Shown one piece after another: positions 50,252 to 61,793 of a stretch of 64,000 bases of DNA. Position 1 is the first letter of the stretch, and every line of letters starts with the position of its first letter. The notes under the pieces are model-generated. The model was not told where the DNA came from, ran no database searches, and saw nothing but the letters and a program-made list of their open reading frames with translations. The translations under genes and the position numbers were made by a program. The DNA is taken from positions 2,728,001 to 2,792,000 of the forward strand of contig NZ_JBKBEU010000001.1 in assembly GCF_047372505.1 (NCBI RefSeq), given 5' to 3'. This DNA is from Phaeobacter cretensis (GTDB lineage Bacteria > Pseudomonadota > Alphaproteobacteria > Rhodobacterales > Rhodobacteraceae).

Positions 50252-52687
50252 TTAATGTGGCGGTGTGTATGGAATCTCAAGATTGCTCAGACCCGCAAGA
50301 CGCATCAACTCCTCGGTCTCGCGCTTCAGCAGTTTTTCCTGGGCCGCACCTTTGACCGGAACCCTACCTACTTCCAGCAGAAGCGGTGCCGCGAGAGGAG
50401 ACACGCATGACAGGCGGTTGAGGGTAATACGACCATCAATGCGGGCGAGCAATTCTTCGATACGGCCAAAATCGACCAGACCGGCCATGGCTTCCTGCCG
50501 GGTGATGCCCAGAAGCAGGTGGTCTGGATCGTATTTGCGCAGAGTGTCGTAGAGGATATCGGAGGAAAACGTTGCCTGTCGGCCATTCTTGCGTCGGCCG
50601 GGGGTATTGCGTTCAATGAGGCCAGCTATATTGGCCACCGTACGAAAGCTGCGTTTCATGACAGCATTGCCAGCCAACCAGCCCTCAAGTCCGGCGCGTA
50701 GCTCTGTTGGATTAAGCAACGGGGCGGGATCCTCGACCGGGGTGAGCCCCCAGATCAACGTCGCATAGTCACTGGCAACAAAGCCAAGCGGGTCGAGCGA
50801 GAGCTCCTCCATCCGTTTGGTCAGCAACAGACCGAGCGTTTGCATCGCATTGCGCCCGGCGAAACCATAGACGCAGAGATGTTCACGCCCCTGAAACGGG
50901 AAACTCTCCAATAGTAAGTGGCCCCGGCGCGGCATTTGAGAGACTTCGCGCTGAAGGGCTAGCCAGTCGGCTGTGTGGGCGGGCAGGTCAGGCCAGCTAT
51001 CGCGTTGCAGAATATCAAGGATCCGTCTGCTGAGCTGGGTGGAGGTGGCGAATTTGGTACCGGAGAACACTGCCACCTTGGGTTTCTTGCTGGGGTTGCG
51101 GCTGACTTCGACAGTCATTTCGCGCAAGGATTCATAGCGCACAATCTGACCTCCGATCAGGAAGGTATCACCGGGGGTCAGAGTCGCCGCGAAGCTTTCC
51201 TCGATCTCGCCCAGTGGTTTGCCGCCGCGGCTGCGTTTCAGGCGGACCTTCAAAAGATCGGCGTCCTGAATAGTGCCAATGTTCATGCGAATTCGGAGGG
51301 CGGCTCGGGGATCACGCAGTTGCCATAACCCATCGGGGCGTTGCAGCAAACGTTGCCATTGATCGTAGACCCGAAGTGCGTAGCCCCCGGTGGCACAGAA
51401 ATCGAGACAGGCGTCAAACTCGGCCCGCGTGAGGCTGGCATAGGCACCGGCGCTTGTGACTTCAGTATAGAGATCATCAGCGGCAAAAGATCCGGCGCAA
51501 GCCCGGATCAGGATGTGCTGGCACAACACATCGCGCGGTCCGGGCGTGCGTGGGGTGCCATCCAGAGTGCCCGCCTCGACGGCCTCAAGTGCTGCGCGGC
51601 ATTCCACGACCTCAAACCGGTTGGCGGGCACAAGGAGCGCCTTGGACGGGGCGTTATAGCGGTGATTGGCGCGCCCGATGCGCTGGACCAATCGTTTCAC
51701 GTTTTTGGGCGCTCCGATCTGGATGACCAGATCCACGTCACCCCAGTCGATTCCAAGATCCAGCGACCCGGTACAGACCACCGCACGCAGATCACCGCGC
51801 ACCATTGCCGCCTCAACCCGGTCGCGTTGAACCCGATCCAGAGACCCATGGTGGATGCCGATAGGCAGGGCGTCCTCATTGGCGAGCCACAGGTTGCGAA
51901 AGAAAATCTCAGCTTGGGCGCGAGTGTTGTGAAAGATCAGTGTGGTGTTATGCGCCTGGATCTGCTCCAGCACAGCGGGGATGGCATGAGCGGCACCGCC
52001 TCCGGCCCAGGGCGGGGCTGCGTCTGTGTGCAGCATCTGGATGTCCGGTGCGGGCCCAGGATCGGCCTGCACGATATTGCAAGGATCGGGGTGGCGTGCG
52101 AGGTAGTGTGCGATGGCGGCCGGGTCATCCACAGTGGCGGACAGGCCGACGCGGCGCATATCGGGGCAAATCGCCTGCAACCGGGTCAATGCGAGCATCA
52201 GTTGATCGCCGCGTTTGCTTTCGGCGAGCGCGTGAATTTCGTCCAGCACCACCCGTTTCAGCCCTGCAAACATGCGCGCTGCATCCTCGTAGGAGGTCAG
52301 CAAAGCAAGGCTTTCGGGGGTGGTGAGCAAGATATGAGGTGGATCGGCGCGCTGGCTGCGCTTGCGGCTGGCGGGGGTGTCCCCGGTGCGATCATCAATG
52401 CGGATGGGCAGACCCATGTCATCGACAGGGGTGCGCAAATTCCGTTTGATGTCTGCCGCCAGTGCCTTTAGCGGCGAGACATAGAGCGTGTGTAGGCCGG
52501 CATGATCACCGCCCGCAAGATCTGCCAGTGTTGGCAGAAACCCTGCCATGGTTTTGCCACCACCTGTGGGTGCAATAAGCAGGGTGGCCGGATCATCGGC
52601 GCAGGCCAGCATGTCCTTCTGGTGCGGGTGAATGGTCCAACCACGGGTGACGAACCAATCTGTTATGACATGTGGAAGACTGCTCAT
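50252..52687 (-). CDS. lhr: Ligase-associated DNA damage response DEXH helicase (Lhr-like)
   Basis: Superfamily 2 DNA helicase, 811 residues. Motif I is APTGGGKTMAGF (about 39-50), motif II is VLDEIHAL (about 148), motif III is LSATVDD, and motif VI is QRIGRANH. A long C-terminal region follows with winged-helix and beta-sheet parts that characterise Lhr core proteins. The typical four-gene set is helicase, exonuclease, ligase and PdeM; here only helicase and PdeM are adjacent. Confidence 0.92.
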   Translation of the reverse strand: MSSLPHVITDWFVTRGWTIHPHQKDMLACADDPATLLIAPTGGGKTMAGFLPTLADLAGGDHAGLHTLYVSPLKALAADIKRNLRTPVDDMGLPIRIDDRTGDTPASRKRSQRADPPHILLTTPESLALLTSYEDAARMFAGLKRVVLDEIHALAESKRGDQLMLALTRLQAICPDMRRVGLSATVDDPAAIAHYLARHPDPCNIVQADPGPAPDIQMLHTDAAPPWAGGGAAHAIPAVLEQIQAHNTTLIFHNTRAQAEIFFRNLWLANEDALPIGIHHGSLDRVQRDRVEAAMVRGDLRAVVCTGSLDLGIDWGDVDLVIQIGAPKNVKRLVQRIGRANHRYNAPSKALLVPANRFEVVECRAALEAVEAGTLDGTPRTPGPRDVLCQHILIRACAGSFAADDLYTEVTSAGAYASLTRAEFDACLDFCATGGYALRVYDQWQRLLQRPDGLWQLRDPRAALRIRMNIGTIQDADLLKVRLKRSRGGKPLGEIEESFAATLTPGDTFLIGGQIVRYESLREMTVEVSRNPSKKPKVAVFSGTKFATSTQLSRRILDILQRDSWPDLPAHTADWLALQREVSQMPRRGHLLLESFPFQGREHLCVYGFAGRNAMQTLGLLLTKRMEELSLDPLGFVASDYATLIWGLTPVEDPAPLLNPTELRAGLEGWLAGNAVMKRSFRTVANIAGLIERNTPGRRKNGRQATFSSDILYDTLRKYDPDHLLLGITRQEAMAGLVDFGRIEELLARIDGRITLNRLSCVSPLAAPLLLEVGRVPVKGAAQEKLLKRETEELMRLAGLSNLEIPYTPPH

Positions 52688-52761
52688 CCGACTTATGTAG
52701 TCGCGGTGGCTGCGATTTTCTAAATGTTCTGATCGAAACTAAGAGAAAATTCTGCAGCGTG

Positions 52762-54069
52762 TTATTTGACGATATGCTCGTCCTTCACAAACATATTGGC
52801 CCAAGCGCGGTCGATGAGGTCGGGAGACATCTTATAGGGGATGCCTTCGAAATCGCAGATCGCCTTCATCTGATCGATCAGGAACACCGGTTGATAGTTG
52901 GCGTATACATTGTCGATCGTTGGATATTTACGTTTCAGCAGGTGGACCAATGCGGCCTCGTCCAGCGGGACGCCTTTCTTCTGGGCAACCATGGCAAAGA
53001 TCTTGAGGAAGTTCTCCTGGTCCGGTCCGTCGATTTTGATTTTGAAGAAAATCCGGCGTAGGGCAGCCTGATCGAAAATCTCATTCGGGTGGAAGTTGGT
53101 GGAGAAAATCACCAGCGTATCAAAAGGCACTTCGAATTTTTCGCCCGATTGCAGCGAGAGGATATCGCGACTTTCTTCCAGTGGTACGATCCAACGATTG
53201 ACCAGCGCCTGCGGCGGCTCGGCCTGGCGCCCAAGGTCATCGACGATGAAAATACCACCGGTGGACTTCAGCTGTAGCGGTGCCTGATAGGTGCGCGCGG
53301 TGGGGTTATAGACCAGATCCAGCATCGACAATGACAGCTCGCCGCCTGTGACCACCGTCGGGCGTTCGCAACACACATAGCGGCTGTCAAAGCGGCGGGC
53401 GCGGCGCAGGCTGTTGGGGTCATCTTCTTGCAGGGGTACGGCGGTGTGTACAATCGGGTCGTAAACGGTGATAACCTGGCCCGCATATTCAATAGCACGG
53501 GGCACATAGACATGATCCCCCAAGGCATCGCGAATGCCGTTTGAGATGGAGGATTTACCGTTGCCGGGTGGACCATACATCAGGATCGAGCGGCCGGCGC
53601 TGACAGCGGGTCCAAGGTGATCCAGCAGACTGTCGGGCAGAACCAAATGGCCCATGGCCCCTAGGAGTTGCTGACGGGTGACCAGAATATTGCGGATTGA
53701 TTGGCGTTTGACCTGCTCTCGGTAGATATCCAGTGGCACCGGCATTGCGCCGTAGTATTCCGACTGGCTCAGGGCATCGAGGGCGCGCGCCTTACCTGCT
53801 TCGGTCAGCTGATAGCCCATCTCATTGCCCGAATTGGCATTGAGGGTGCCGGTGGCCTCCAGCAGCTTTTGTTCGCGGGCGATATCCACCAGTTCCTGCG
53901 TTACCGGGATGGGCAGGCAAATAGCGGCGGCGATTTCGCTGACGTTCTCACAGGTTTTGCGGAAGATCGTTTTCAGCAAGATGTCCCGCATCATCACCAT
54001 TGGGAGTTGCATCTGCTCCAAGCCACGCGGAGTGGGGGGCGCCATTACGGCTGATGTCTGCATGTTCAT
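52762..54069 (-). CDS. AAA+ ATPase adjacent to the tad cluster
   Basis: 435-residue ATPase not assigned to a named family. Walker A is YGPPGNGKSSIS (about 170-181), a Walker-B-like segment is GGIFIVDDLGRQ, and a sensor-like region is TLVIFSTNFHPNE with an arginine-rich RRIFFKI. The N-terminal 140 residues resemble a winged-helix or substrate domain. It lies immediately downstream of the prepilin peptidase in a pilus gene array on the same strand, with a 182-base gap, so a role in pilus assembly or control is plausible but not shown. Confidence 0.72.
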   Translation of the reverse strand: MNMQTSAVMAPPTPRGLEQMQLPMVMMRDILLKTIFRKTCENVSEIAAAICLPIPVTQELVDIAREQKLLEATGTLNANSGNEMGYQLTEAGKARALDALSQSEYYGAMPVPLDIYREQVKRQSIRNILVTRQQLLGAMGHLVLPDSLLDHLGPAVSAGRSILMYGPPGNGKSSISNGIRDALGDHVYVPRAIEYAGQVITVYDPIVHTAVPLQEDDPNSLRRARRFDSRYVCCERPTVVTGGELSLSMLDLVYNPTARTYQAPLQLKSTGGIFIVDDLGRQAEPPQALVNRWIVPLEESRDILSLQSGEKFEVPFDTLVIFSTNFHPNEIFDQAALRRIFFKIKIDGPDQENFLKIFAMVAQKKGVPLDEAALVHLLKRKYPTIDNVYANYQPVFLIDQMKAICDFEGIPYKMSPDLIDRAWANMFVKDEHIVK

Positions 54070-54251
54070 GGTGCGGCCTGCCTGTCTCTATTGAACAAAG
54101 TCACGCCTGGTGGCGCGTTGAACTGGTAGACAAGAGTTTATTCAGTACTGTGGCACAAGCGGGGCAAAGCTGGTGCTTTTCCGCGTCCGTGCGCGCGACA
54201 TGCGGCGCATTTTAGGAACTCGAGGAGCTTGTCTGCGGTGGCTTCAGTTGC

Positions 54252-54758
54252 TCAGATCGGAGCGGACTGGCCCAACTGACTGCCGAGCACCAGATAGGCC
54301 ACTACCGTTCCGCCAAGGCAGAGCCCCATAGGGAACTTGCTGCCAACATCCCAGCTCTTCCAATGGGGGGCCAGACGGCGCAGGGGGGTATATTTGGCAA
54401 TGCGATGGGTCAGGAAACCGGCCAGCAGCATAGCAGAGAAGATCATGACTACGACCGACAGATCACCAAACACAACAAATGGCGCGGCAGCACCTGCGAA
54501 TTTGGCATCGCCCGCACCCACCATGCCAGCGCTATAGCAGAGAAAGCCAAGGCCGATGCCGATCGGCAGGTGCAGCAATTGCCAGCCGTAGTCTGTCCAG
54601 CTCATCAAAAAGGGGCCGACAATTACAAAAATTGCCGCCAGAAGATCTACGGTCCAATTGGGAATCCGCATATGGCGCAGATCGTTCAGGGCCACCACAC
54701 AACAGAGCGGCAACACAAAGGGGAGGAACCACAGGGCGACATGGGCCGAGATCAACAT
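54252..54758 (-). CDS. tadV: Prepilin peptidase TadV/CpaA
   Basis: Type A24 aspartic peptidase processing Flp prepilin, 168 residues with about six membrane helices. The two catalytic aspartates are visible in NDLRHMRIPN and in GAGDAKFAGA (the GxGD motif). It lacks the methylase domain of the type IV prepilin peptidases, as expected of CpaA. It is the last recognised tad gene on this strand. Confidence 0.92.
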   Translation of the reverse strand: MLISAHVALWFLPFVLPLCCVVALNDLRHMRIPNWTVDLLAAIFVIVGPFLMSWTDYGWQLLHLPIGIGLGFLCYSAGMVGAGDAKFAGAAAPFVVFGDLSVVVMIFSAMLLAGFLTHRIAKYTPLRRLAPHWKSWDVGSKFPMGLCLGGTVVAYLVLGSQLGQSAPI

Positions 54759-54776
54759 TGGTCGCTGGCTCCGGTC

Positions 54777-55625
54777 TTAACCGTTTTCCAGCGCAGCGAG
54801 TGCGCGGGCAGCAGCGTCGAAATGCTGCGGATGGGTCGAGATCGCCTGACGCAGCAGGCCTTCGCCGGTCTGGACGTCGCCTTGTTTGACTGCCGAGAGT
54901 GCCAGAGTGTGCAACAGCTGCGCGCGCTCAACCTGATCCATGGGGATTACCGGGAGTGTGTAGTTGCGTTGCGCGCCACGGGCCAGCACCAGATTGTTCT
55001 TGGCTGTAAACAGCGATTGATCCTGTCGGATGGCATCGCCAAACAGGCGTTCGGCCTCAGCATAATCGCCGCGCGTCAGCTTGGAATAGCCCCAGTTGTT
55101 CATAACGCGGGCGGGCTGGGTCGTAAGGCCAACAGCGGTCTGGTAAAAGCTGTCGGAGCGTTTCCAGTTTTGCTCGGAGTCGGCAACCATCGCCTCAAGC
55201 CGGTAGCGTTTGTAAGTCTCGTGGGTGGGGGGTACCTTATCAAGCGTGGACTTGGCATCATCCCAGTTGCTGGTGCGGATCAGGGCGTCGGCCAGCTCCA
55301 CCTGGTCGGCATCGGTTGCCTCGGGGAGGGAGACCACCTTTTTCCAGGCGGTGACGGCCTCGGTGTTTCGCCTGGCGCGGATCAATGAGATCGCGAGCCC
55401 TCGGTTGAGGTCGATCCGTTCCGGGGCGGATTTAACCGTGCGCTGAAAGTAGGTGACGGCCTCATTCGGGTCTGCGACAGTCAACATCACATCGTTGAGA
55501 TTGCTCTCATCGACCACGTTCACCTCTTGAAAGGCGCGGTCAACGGCTTCGGTGTCGTCCTTGGCGCAGGCCGACAGGACAAGCCCACCGACCAGACATG
55601 CGGATACGAAAATCTGCTGGCGCAT
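54777..55625 (-). CDS. tadD: TPR lipoprotein TadD
   Basis: Outer-membrane-associated pilus-assembly lipoprotein, 282 residues. Signal peptide with lipobox LSAC (Cys about 20), then four or five TPR-like helix pairs (about 55-250, for example NEAVTYFQRTVKSAPERIDLN in part). TadD proteins pilot the secretin in characterised tad systems. Its neighbours are a second TPR lipoprotein and tadV. Confidence 0.82.
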   Translation of the reverse strand: MRQQIFVSACLVGGLVLSACAKDDTEAVDRAFQEVNVVDESNLNDVMLTVADPNEAVTYFQRTVKSAPERIDLNRGLAISLIRARRNTEAVTAWKKVVSLPEATDADQVELADALIRTSNWDDAKSTLDKVPPTHETYKRYRLEAMVADSEQNWKRSDSFYQTAVGLTTQPARVMNNWGYSKLTRGDYAEAERLFGDAIRQDQSLFTAKNNLVLARGAQRNYTLPVIPMDQVERAQLLHTLALSAVKQGDVQTGEGLLRQAISTHPQHFDAAARALAALENG

Positions 55626-55664
55626 TTTTTGCGTCCTCTGTGCTGCTCTGCCTGAGGCTTTGCG

Positions 55665-56267
55665 TCACTGGGACGTGCGAATCAGGTAACTCCCCCCTCC
55701 GCGCTGCACCAATGCGTAGCCTTTTTGTTGGGGATCACTATGCGTGCTCTGGTCAAGTTTTGCGAGAGCAAGGCGGAAATTTTCACGGATTGCGTCACTT
55801 TCGCCATTATCAAGCGCAAAGGCCCGGCGCAGGATCTGCTCGGCCTCGGGGTATTTTTGCCGTTCCATCAGCACCACGCCAAGATTGTTCATGGCTGCGG
55901 GGAAGTCCGGGTCACGCTCAACAGCGCGGCGGAGATGGGTTTCAGCCTGTCCCAGACGCCCCAATCCGAGGTTGGCTGAGCCAAGGCCCGAGAGCACTTC
56001 AGCGCTGAGCCCGTCTTCCAGCGCAGCGCGGGTAAATGCATCCAACGCCAGCTCATATTCGGCCGCAGCCATCAACCGGTGACCGACAAGAAGGCCACTT
56101 TCGGATTTTCCTCGCGGATCGACGCCGGGCAATGCCGGTCCGCCCAGTGGATCCTTGGGATCTGATTTTCCGCCTGGTGACATGCAAGCCGCCACCAACG
56201 CAAGCGCGAGGATGGCGGTGATCGCTTTACAGAGACGGGAGGGGAAAGCCCAACCCAGTGTCATCAT
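55665..56267 (-). CDS. Second TPR lipoprotein of the tad cluster
   Basis: 200-residue lipoprotein with a lipobox LVAAC (Cys about 28) and three TPR-like repeats (EYELALDAFTRAALEDGLS, LGQAETHLRRAVERDPDFP, YPEAEQILRRAFALD). It is a TadD relative, but the length is shorter than tadD; two such proteins occur side by side in Rhodobacterales clusters. The stop is only 39 bases from tadD. Confidence 0.75.
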   Translation of the reverse strand: MMTLGWAFPSRLCKAITAILALALVAACMSPGGKSDPKDPLGGPALPGVDPRGKSESGLLVGHRLMAAAEYELALDAFTRAALEDGLSAEVLSGLGSANLGLGRLGQAETHLRRAVERDPDFPAAMNNLGVVLMERQKYPEAEQILRRAFALDNGESDAIRENFRLALAKLDQSTHSDPQQKGYALVQRGGGSYLIRTSQ

Positions 56268-56270
56268 GTG

Positions 56271-57251
56271 TTATTTGCTCATATTGCCCAGATTGGAGAT
56301 GCCCTGCGCCGATGGGCCGACCAGAATGATCAGCAGCGGAGGCACCGTAAGGGTCATTGTGGCAAGGGTCATTTTGGTTGGCAACTTGTTTGCGGCCTCT
56401 TCGGCGCGCATTACCCGTTTGTCCCGCATTTCCCCGGCATAGACCCGCAAGGCCTCTGCAATGGAGGTACCAAACGTAGCAGACTGGATCATCACGGTGA
56501 CAAAAGAAGACACATCCTGCACACCGCAGCGGGTGCCCATGTCACGCAATACCTTGTCTTTGTCCTTACCGGCTTTCATTTCTTGAGAAACAACCTCGAA
56601 TTCATCAGCAAGAGCAGGGTAGGAGGCGTGCAGTTCTTTTGCGACGCGCACAATGGCCTGATCCAGCGATTGACCGGCTTCGACGCAGACGAGCATCATG
56701 TCGAGCGCGTCAGGAAAGCCGGAGGTGATCTCTTGCTTGCGTTCTTCAACGCGTCGGGTGATCCAGTACTTGGGCAACATATAGGCGACAGCACCCGGCC
56801 CGATGATGCGGATGACCATCTGCTGGCTGTCATACTCCATATCTGCATTGAGCACGTAGACATAGAACAAGCCGAAAGCGAGGCCGATCAGGCCCAATGC
56901 GAATTGCGCAAAATGAAAGAAGCGCACTGAGTCCTTGGATTGATACCCAGCCTGACGCAGCTTCAGCTCCATCTTGGAGAGCTCAGTGGCGTCTTGCGGT
57001 TCCAGGAAGGACGCGAATTTCTGCAGCTGTTCATTGCGATCGGCCTGACGCAAACGCTCCTTCTTGGAGTTGGTCTGGGTGCTGGCGGACATGCTTTTTT
57101 GCAGCTTCTTCAGCGGATCTTCGGGCTGGTTCAAGAGCAGCGGAATTGCCAGCAAAATCATAAAGAGGCCGCCCAGACCCACCACCAGCAGCGGGCCGAA
57201 GGGGCCGAGATGTGTTACCAGCAGGTCATTGAGATCGCTTAAGGATGTCAT
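56271..57251 (-). CDS. tadC: Pilus platform protein TadC
   Basis: Inner-membrane GSPII-F-domain protein of the Tad/Flp pilus, 326 residues with about four helices. The helical F domain contains DALDMMLVCVEAGQSLDQAIVRVAKELH (first part) and DMGTRCGVQDVSSFVTVMIQS. TadC pairs with TadB to form the assembly platform. It starts close after tadB on the minus strand. Confidence 0.9.
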   Translation of the reverse strand: MTSLSDLNDLLVTHLGPFGPLLVVGLGGLFMILLAIPLLLNQPEDPLKKLQKSMSASTQTNSKKERLRQADRNEQLQKFASFLEPQDATELSKMELKLRQAGYQSKDSVRFFHFAQFALGLIGLAFGLFYVYVLNADMEYDSQQMVIRIIGPGAVAYMLPKYWITRRVEERKQEITSGFPDALDMMLVCVEAGQSLDQAIVRVAKELHASYPALADEFEVVSQEMKAGKDKDKVLRDMGTRCGVQDVSSFVTVMIQSATFGTSIAEALRVYAGEMRDKRVMRAEEAANKLPTKMTLATMTLTVPPLLIILVGPSAQGISNLGNMSK

Positions 57252-57261
57252 GGATTTTGCC

Positions 57262-58229
57262 TCACACCTTGATGTTTGTCAGCATGCGCATGACGAAGAG
57301 GTTTATGGTCAGCATTGCGCCGACAATGAAACAGGCAGGGATGAACCATGGGTGGTCAACCACACCATCATAATATCCGGGATCCTTGGCCATAATGCCG
57401 CCGAGACAGAACAATGGAAAACCCGACAGGAACTTGCCTGACCATTGCGCTTCGGCGGTGATCGCCTTTACGCGGCGAAACAGGCGGAAGCGGGCACGGA
57501 TCACCTTGGCCAGGCCGGCCAGAACCTCAGCCAGGTTACCACCGGACTGCTGCTGAATGGTCACGGCCACAGCAAGGAAACGCATGTCCTGCATATCCAG
57601 ACGTTCGGCCATTTCCTTGAGCGCTTCGCCCACATCGCGACCATAGGCGCTTTCGTCGGCGATGACGCCAAATTCGGTGGCCAGCGGATCTTCGACCTCG
57701 TTGGCGACGATCTGCACAGCTGAGGAAAACGGATGGCCGACGCGTAGGGACCGGACCATCAATTCAACCGCATCTGGGAGCTGTTCTTCGATCATTGCCA
57801 TGCGCTTGGCGGCTTTTTTGTTGACCCAGAAGAAGACAGCGCCGACGCCGATGATCACAGATGCCAGAAGGCGCAGCGGTAGTTCGGCGCTCGTACCAAC
57901 GCTGAGCCCGACGAAGGCAATGGCTGCAACGGCGCCCATGATCAGGATCAGTTGGCGCGGTGAAAAGGCGATCGCGGCCTTTTGCGCGCGCTCTGCCAGC
58001 AGAGAATAGAGCGGGATTGACTTGGCGCTCATATGCTGACGCATTTCCTTGCGCAGCTGTTCCAGTACCTGTTCGCGATTGCCGCCCTTGTCCATCATCT
58101 CCAAGCGGCGGTTGACGCGGCTGTTGAGACTGATGGATTTGCCGAATGTCACCAGATAGAGACCTTCAACCAGCACCAGAACGCCGATGAAGATCAACCC
58201 ATAGATAATTGGTTCTGCACTCAGTTGCA

Positions 58230-58230
<1 letters not shown>
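57262..58230 (-). CDS. tadB: Pilus platform protein TadB
   Basis: Inner-membrane GSPII-F-domain protein, 322 residues. An N-terminal helix (about 8-26) and helices near 90-125 precede the F domain with LPDAVELMVRSLRVGHPFSSAVQIVANEVEDP (first part), and C-terminal helices follow. Its start codon is immediately adjacent to the tadA stop (base 58230 shared), so the two are co-translated. Confidence 0.9.
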
Positions 58231-59681
<1,451 letters not shown>

Positions 59682-59710
59682 GAAAGGAATGCCCCTGGTT
59701 AAATCTGGTC

Positions 59711-60943
59711 TCAGGCCGCCGCCGCGTCGCTTTGACCGAGGTCATGCAACGATTGGGCTAATTTCAGAATTTCCTTGCGCAGTGGGTTCTTAGCGTTGGC
59801 ACTGGCTAAGGGGGTGCCGTGATCGCAAGCCTGCGCAACCTGCTTGCCGCCATCGGGAAGCTGCAAGTCAATGGAGATGCCCAAGGACTCTGCCATACGC
59901 TTTACCCGGCTCTTGCCACTCAGGTCCGTGAACTTCGGAGCCCGGTTCAGCGCAAACCGAAGTTTTTCAAATGGCAGATCTTCGGATTGCAGCGCCCGTT
60001 TCAGGCGCAGCGCATTCTGCGCCGACCGCATATCCAGCTCCACCATGGAGAAATAGACATGCGCCATATTGAGTACCGTCTCTGACCACTGCACTAGCGT
60101 ATGGGGCATGTCGATGACCACAAAGTCGAAGTGGCTGCGCGCCAGCGTGACCACACGTTCGATGTCTTCGGGTGTTATGAACTCCAGCGGGATCATATCC
60201 ACCGGGGCTGTCAGTACCTGCAGTTTGTCTTCGTAGGTCACCAGGGCCTGGCCAAAGATATCTTCGTCAAGGTTTTCGGTATCACTTAGCATTTCCATCA
60301 CAACCTCTCGACGGGGCAGATCGAGATAGGTCGCAACCGAGCCATATTGCAGGTCGAAATCCAACAGGCAGACACGTGGCGTTTCTGCGGTAGAGAGCTG
60401 TGCCAGTTCACATGCGAGATTCACGGCCAGCGTGGTGGAACCGCTGCCGCCGGCGATACCATGGCAGACGATGACGGCGCCGTCGCGCTGACTGCCGGTC
60501 TTAAGGGCGTGCTGGGGTTCGGCGTTACGTTCTGCTTCAGCCAGACGCATCCGTTCGATGGCGGCTTGCAATTCACCTTCGGGCAAGGGGTAGGGGATGA
60601 ATTCATCAGCCCCCTGGCGCAGCAGGCTGTGCAACGCCGCTGGGGTTACATCCTCGGCGATCAGGATCACCTTGATATTGCGGGATTTTGCCTCGGTGAT
60701 GATGGTACCCATCAGCTGCAGATTGTCTTCGTCGTCGCTGTCGAGCGCGAGCGCCACGAATTCCAGTGCTTCGGCTTCGCTTTGGTTGAAAAAGGCCAGC
60801 GCCTCGGAAAAGCCCAGATCGCCCCAGGATTCGCCCATTGTCGCTTCCATGTCTTCGATCAATAGGTCGAAATTCTGAACGTCCCGACTGATCGTACAGG
60901 CGACAATCGCATTCGCTTCTGTCTGCGGCATACCGCTGCTCAT
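59711..60943 (-). CDS. tadZ: Pilus localisation ATPase TadZ (CpaE)
   Basis: ParA/MinD-family protein that positions the Tad machine at the pole, 410 residues. The N-terminal 130 residues form an atypical receiver-like domain, followed by a deviant Walker A GGSGSTTLAVN (about 175-185) lacking the usual signature lysine, and a Walker-B DFDLQYGS. The start MSSGMPQTE follows GAAGGATAG; the longer frame begins 19 codons earlier. It lies upstream of tadA on the minus strand. Confidence 0.9.
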   Translation of the reverse strand: MSSGMPQTEANAIVACTISRDVQNFDLLIEDMEATMGESWGDLGFSEALAFFNQSEAEALEFVALALDSDDEDNLQLMGTIITEAKSRNIKVILIAEDVTPAALHSLLRQGADEFIPYPLPEGELQAAIERMRLAEAERNAEPQHALKTGSQRDGAVIVCHGIAGGSGSTTLAVNLACELAQLSTAETPRVCLLDFDLQYGSVATYLDLPRREVVMEMLSDTENLDEDIFGQALVTYEDKLQVLTAPVDMIPLEFITPEDIERVVTLARSHFDFVVIDMPHTLVQWSETVLNMAHVYFSMVELDMRSAQNALRLKRALQSEDLPFEKLRFALNRAPKFTDLSGKSRVKRMAESLGISIDLQLPDGGKQVAQACDHGTPLASANAKNPLRKEILKLAQSLHDLGQSDAAAA

Positions 60944-61147
60944 CACCACTATCCTTCTCTCGGGGCGTGTCGCGCCATGTTGGTCGGAGCACGCTAGCAC
61001 GTACGTCCGGAAGTTGGACGCACATTACCTCTTGAGAACAATGTCGGGGAAGATCTGGGCGAGATTGGGGCCAAGGCCGCCCATTTGTGGGGTATTCCTA
61101 ACGAAGCGTGAACAGGGTTAACCGATGGCAACCCTGTTTCAGCGCCG

Positions 61148-61783
61148 TTATTCGAGAGTCGTTTTGATCGAGCGTTCGCTGGTCAGCGAGGTGCGAGGAA
61201 TCGCGCTTTCGATGTATTCGCGGTAGATGACCTGAGCGTATTTTCCATCGAGAACAGTGGGATGGCGCTTCAGGAAACCGCTGACTTCGGTCACCGTGCG
61301 GCGGTTGCGGCGTTCGCGATCAGACGTCGGGATCAGTGGCTGGGTCTCGCCAAACGAGACAACCGCTTGTAGTCGGTTGCGACTGATGCCACGTGACACG
61401 AGGTAGTTGACGGCTTTGCGGGCACGCCGCAGGCCGAGCGCCTTATTATAGCCACTGGAGCCAACGGCGTCGGTATGGCCAAAGACACGGAATCGCACCT
61501 CTGGGAACTGCTTGATCCAATGGGCCTGCTGGTCAAGCACAGCGCGGGCATTGCCGTCCAGCTGTGCGCTGTCAAAGGCAAAGTTTATCGTAGTGGGCAC
61601 TTCCTCAGCAAAGCGTGTGGCAAGCTGGATTGCAAAATCGCGCTCACCCGACATGACGGCCGCGTTGGAATTGGTGGCATTGCCAAAGACCGAGCGATCC
61701 AGAGGTTCACCGGCCTCATATCCACAGGCGGCAACTGTCAGGGACAGGCCAAAGAGTGCTGCATATCTGATCATCTGCCCCAT
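61148..61783 (-). CDS. OmpA-family lipoprotein of the tad cluster
   Basis: 211-residue outer-membrane lipoprotein. Signal peptide with lipobox VAAC (Cys about 20), then an OmpA/MotB domain with the peptidoglycan-binding segment RVFGHTDAVGSSGYNKALGLRRARKAVNYLVSRG (first part) and NRRTVTEVSG. It probably anchors the pilus secretin to the wall. It lies between rcpA and tadZ, typical of Rhodobacterales tad clusters. Confidence 0.85.
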   Translation of the reverse strand: MGQMIRYAALFGLSLTVAACGYEAGEPLDRSVFGNATNSNAAVMSGERDFAIQLATRFAEEVPTTINFAFDSAQLDGNARAVLDQQAHWIKQFPEVRFRVFGHTDAVGSSGYNKALGLRRARKAVNYLVSRGISRNRLQAVVSFGETQPLIPTSDRERRNRRTVTEVSGFLKRHPTVLDGKYAQVIYREYIESAIPRTSLTSERSIKTTLE

Positions 61784-61793
61784 TATCCTCTGC

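Noticed and set aside
51341..52471. A 376-codon ORF antisense to lhr
   Set aside because: It lies wholly inside the helicase gene and shows no family features.
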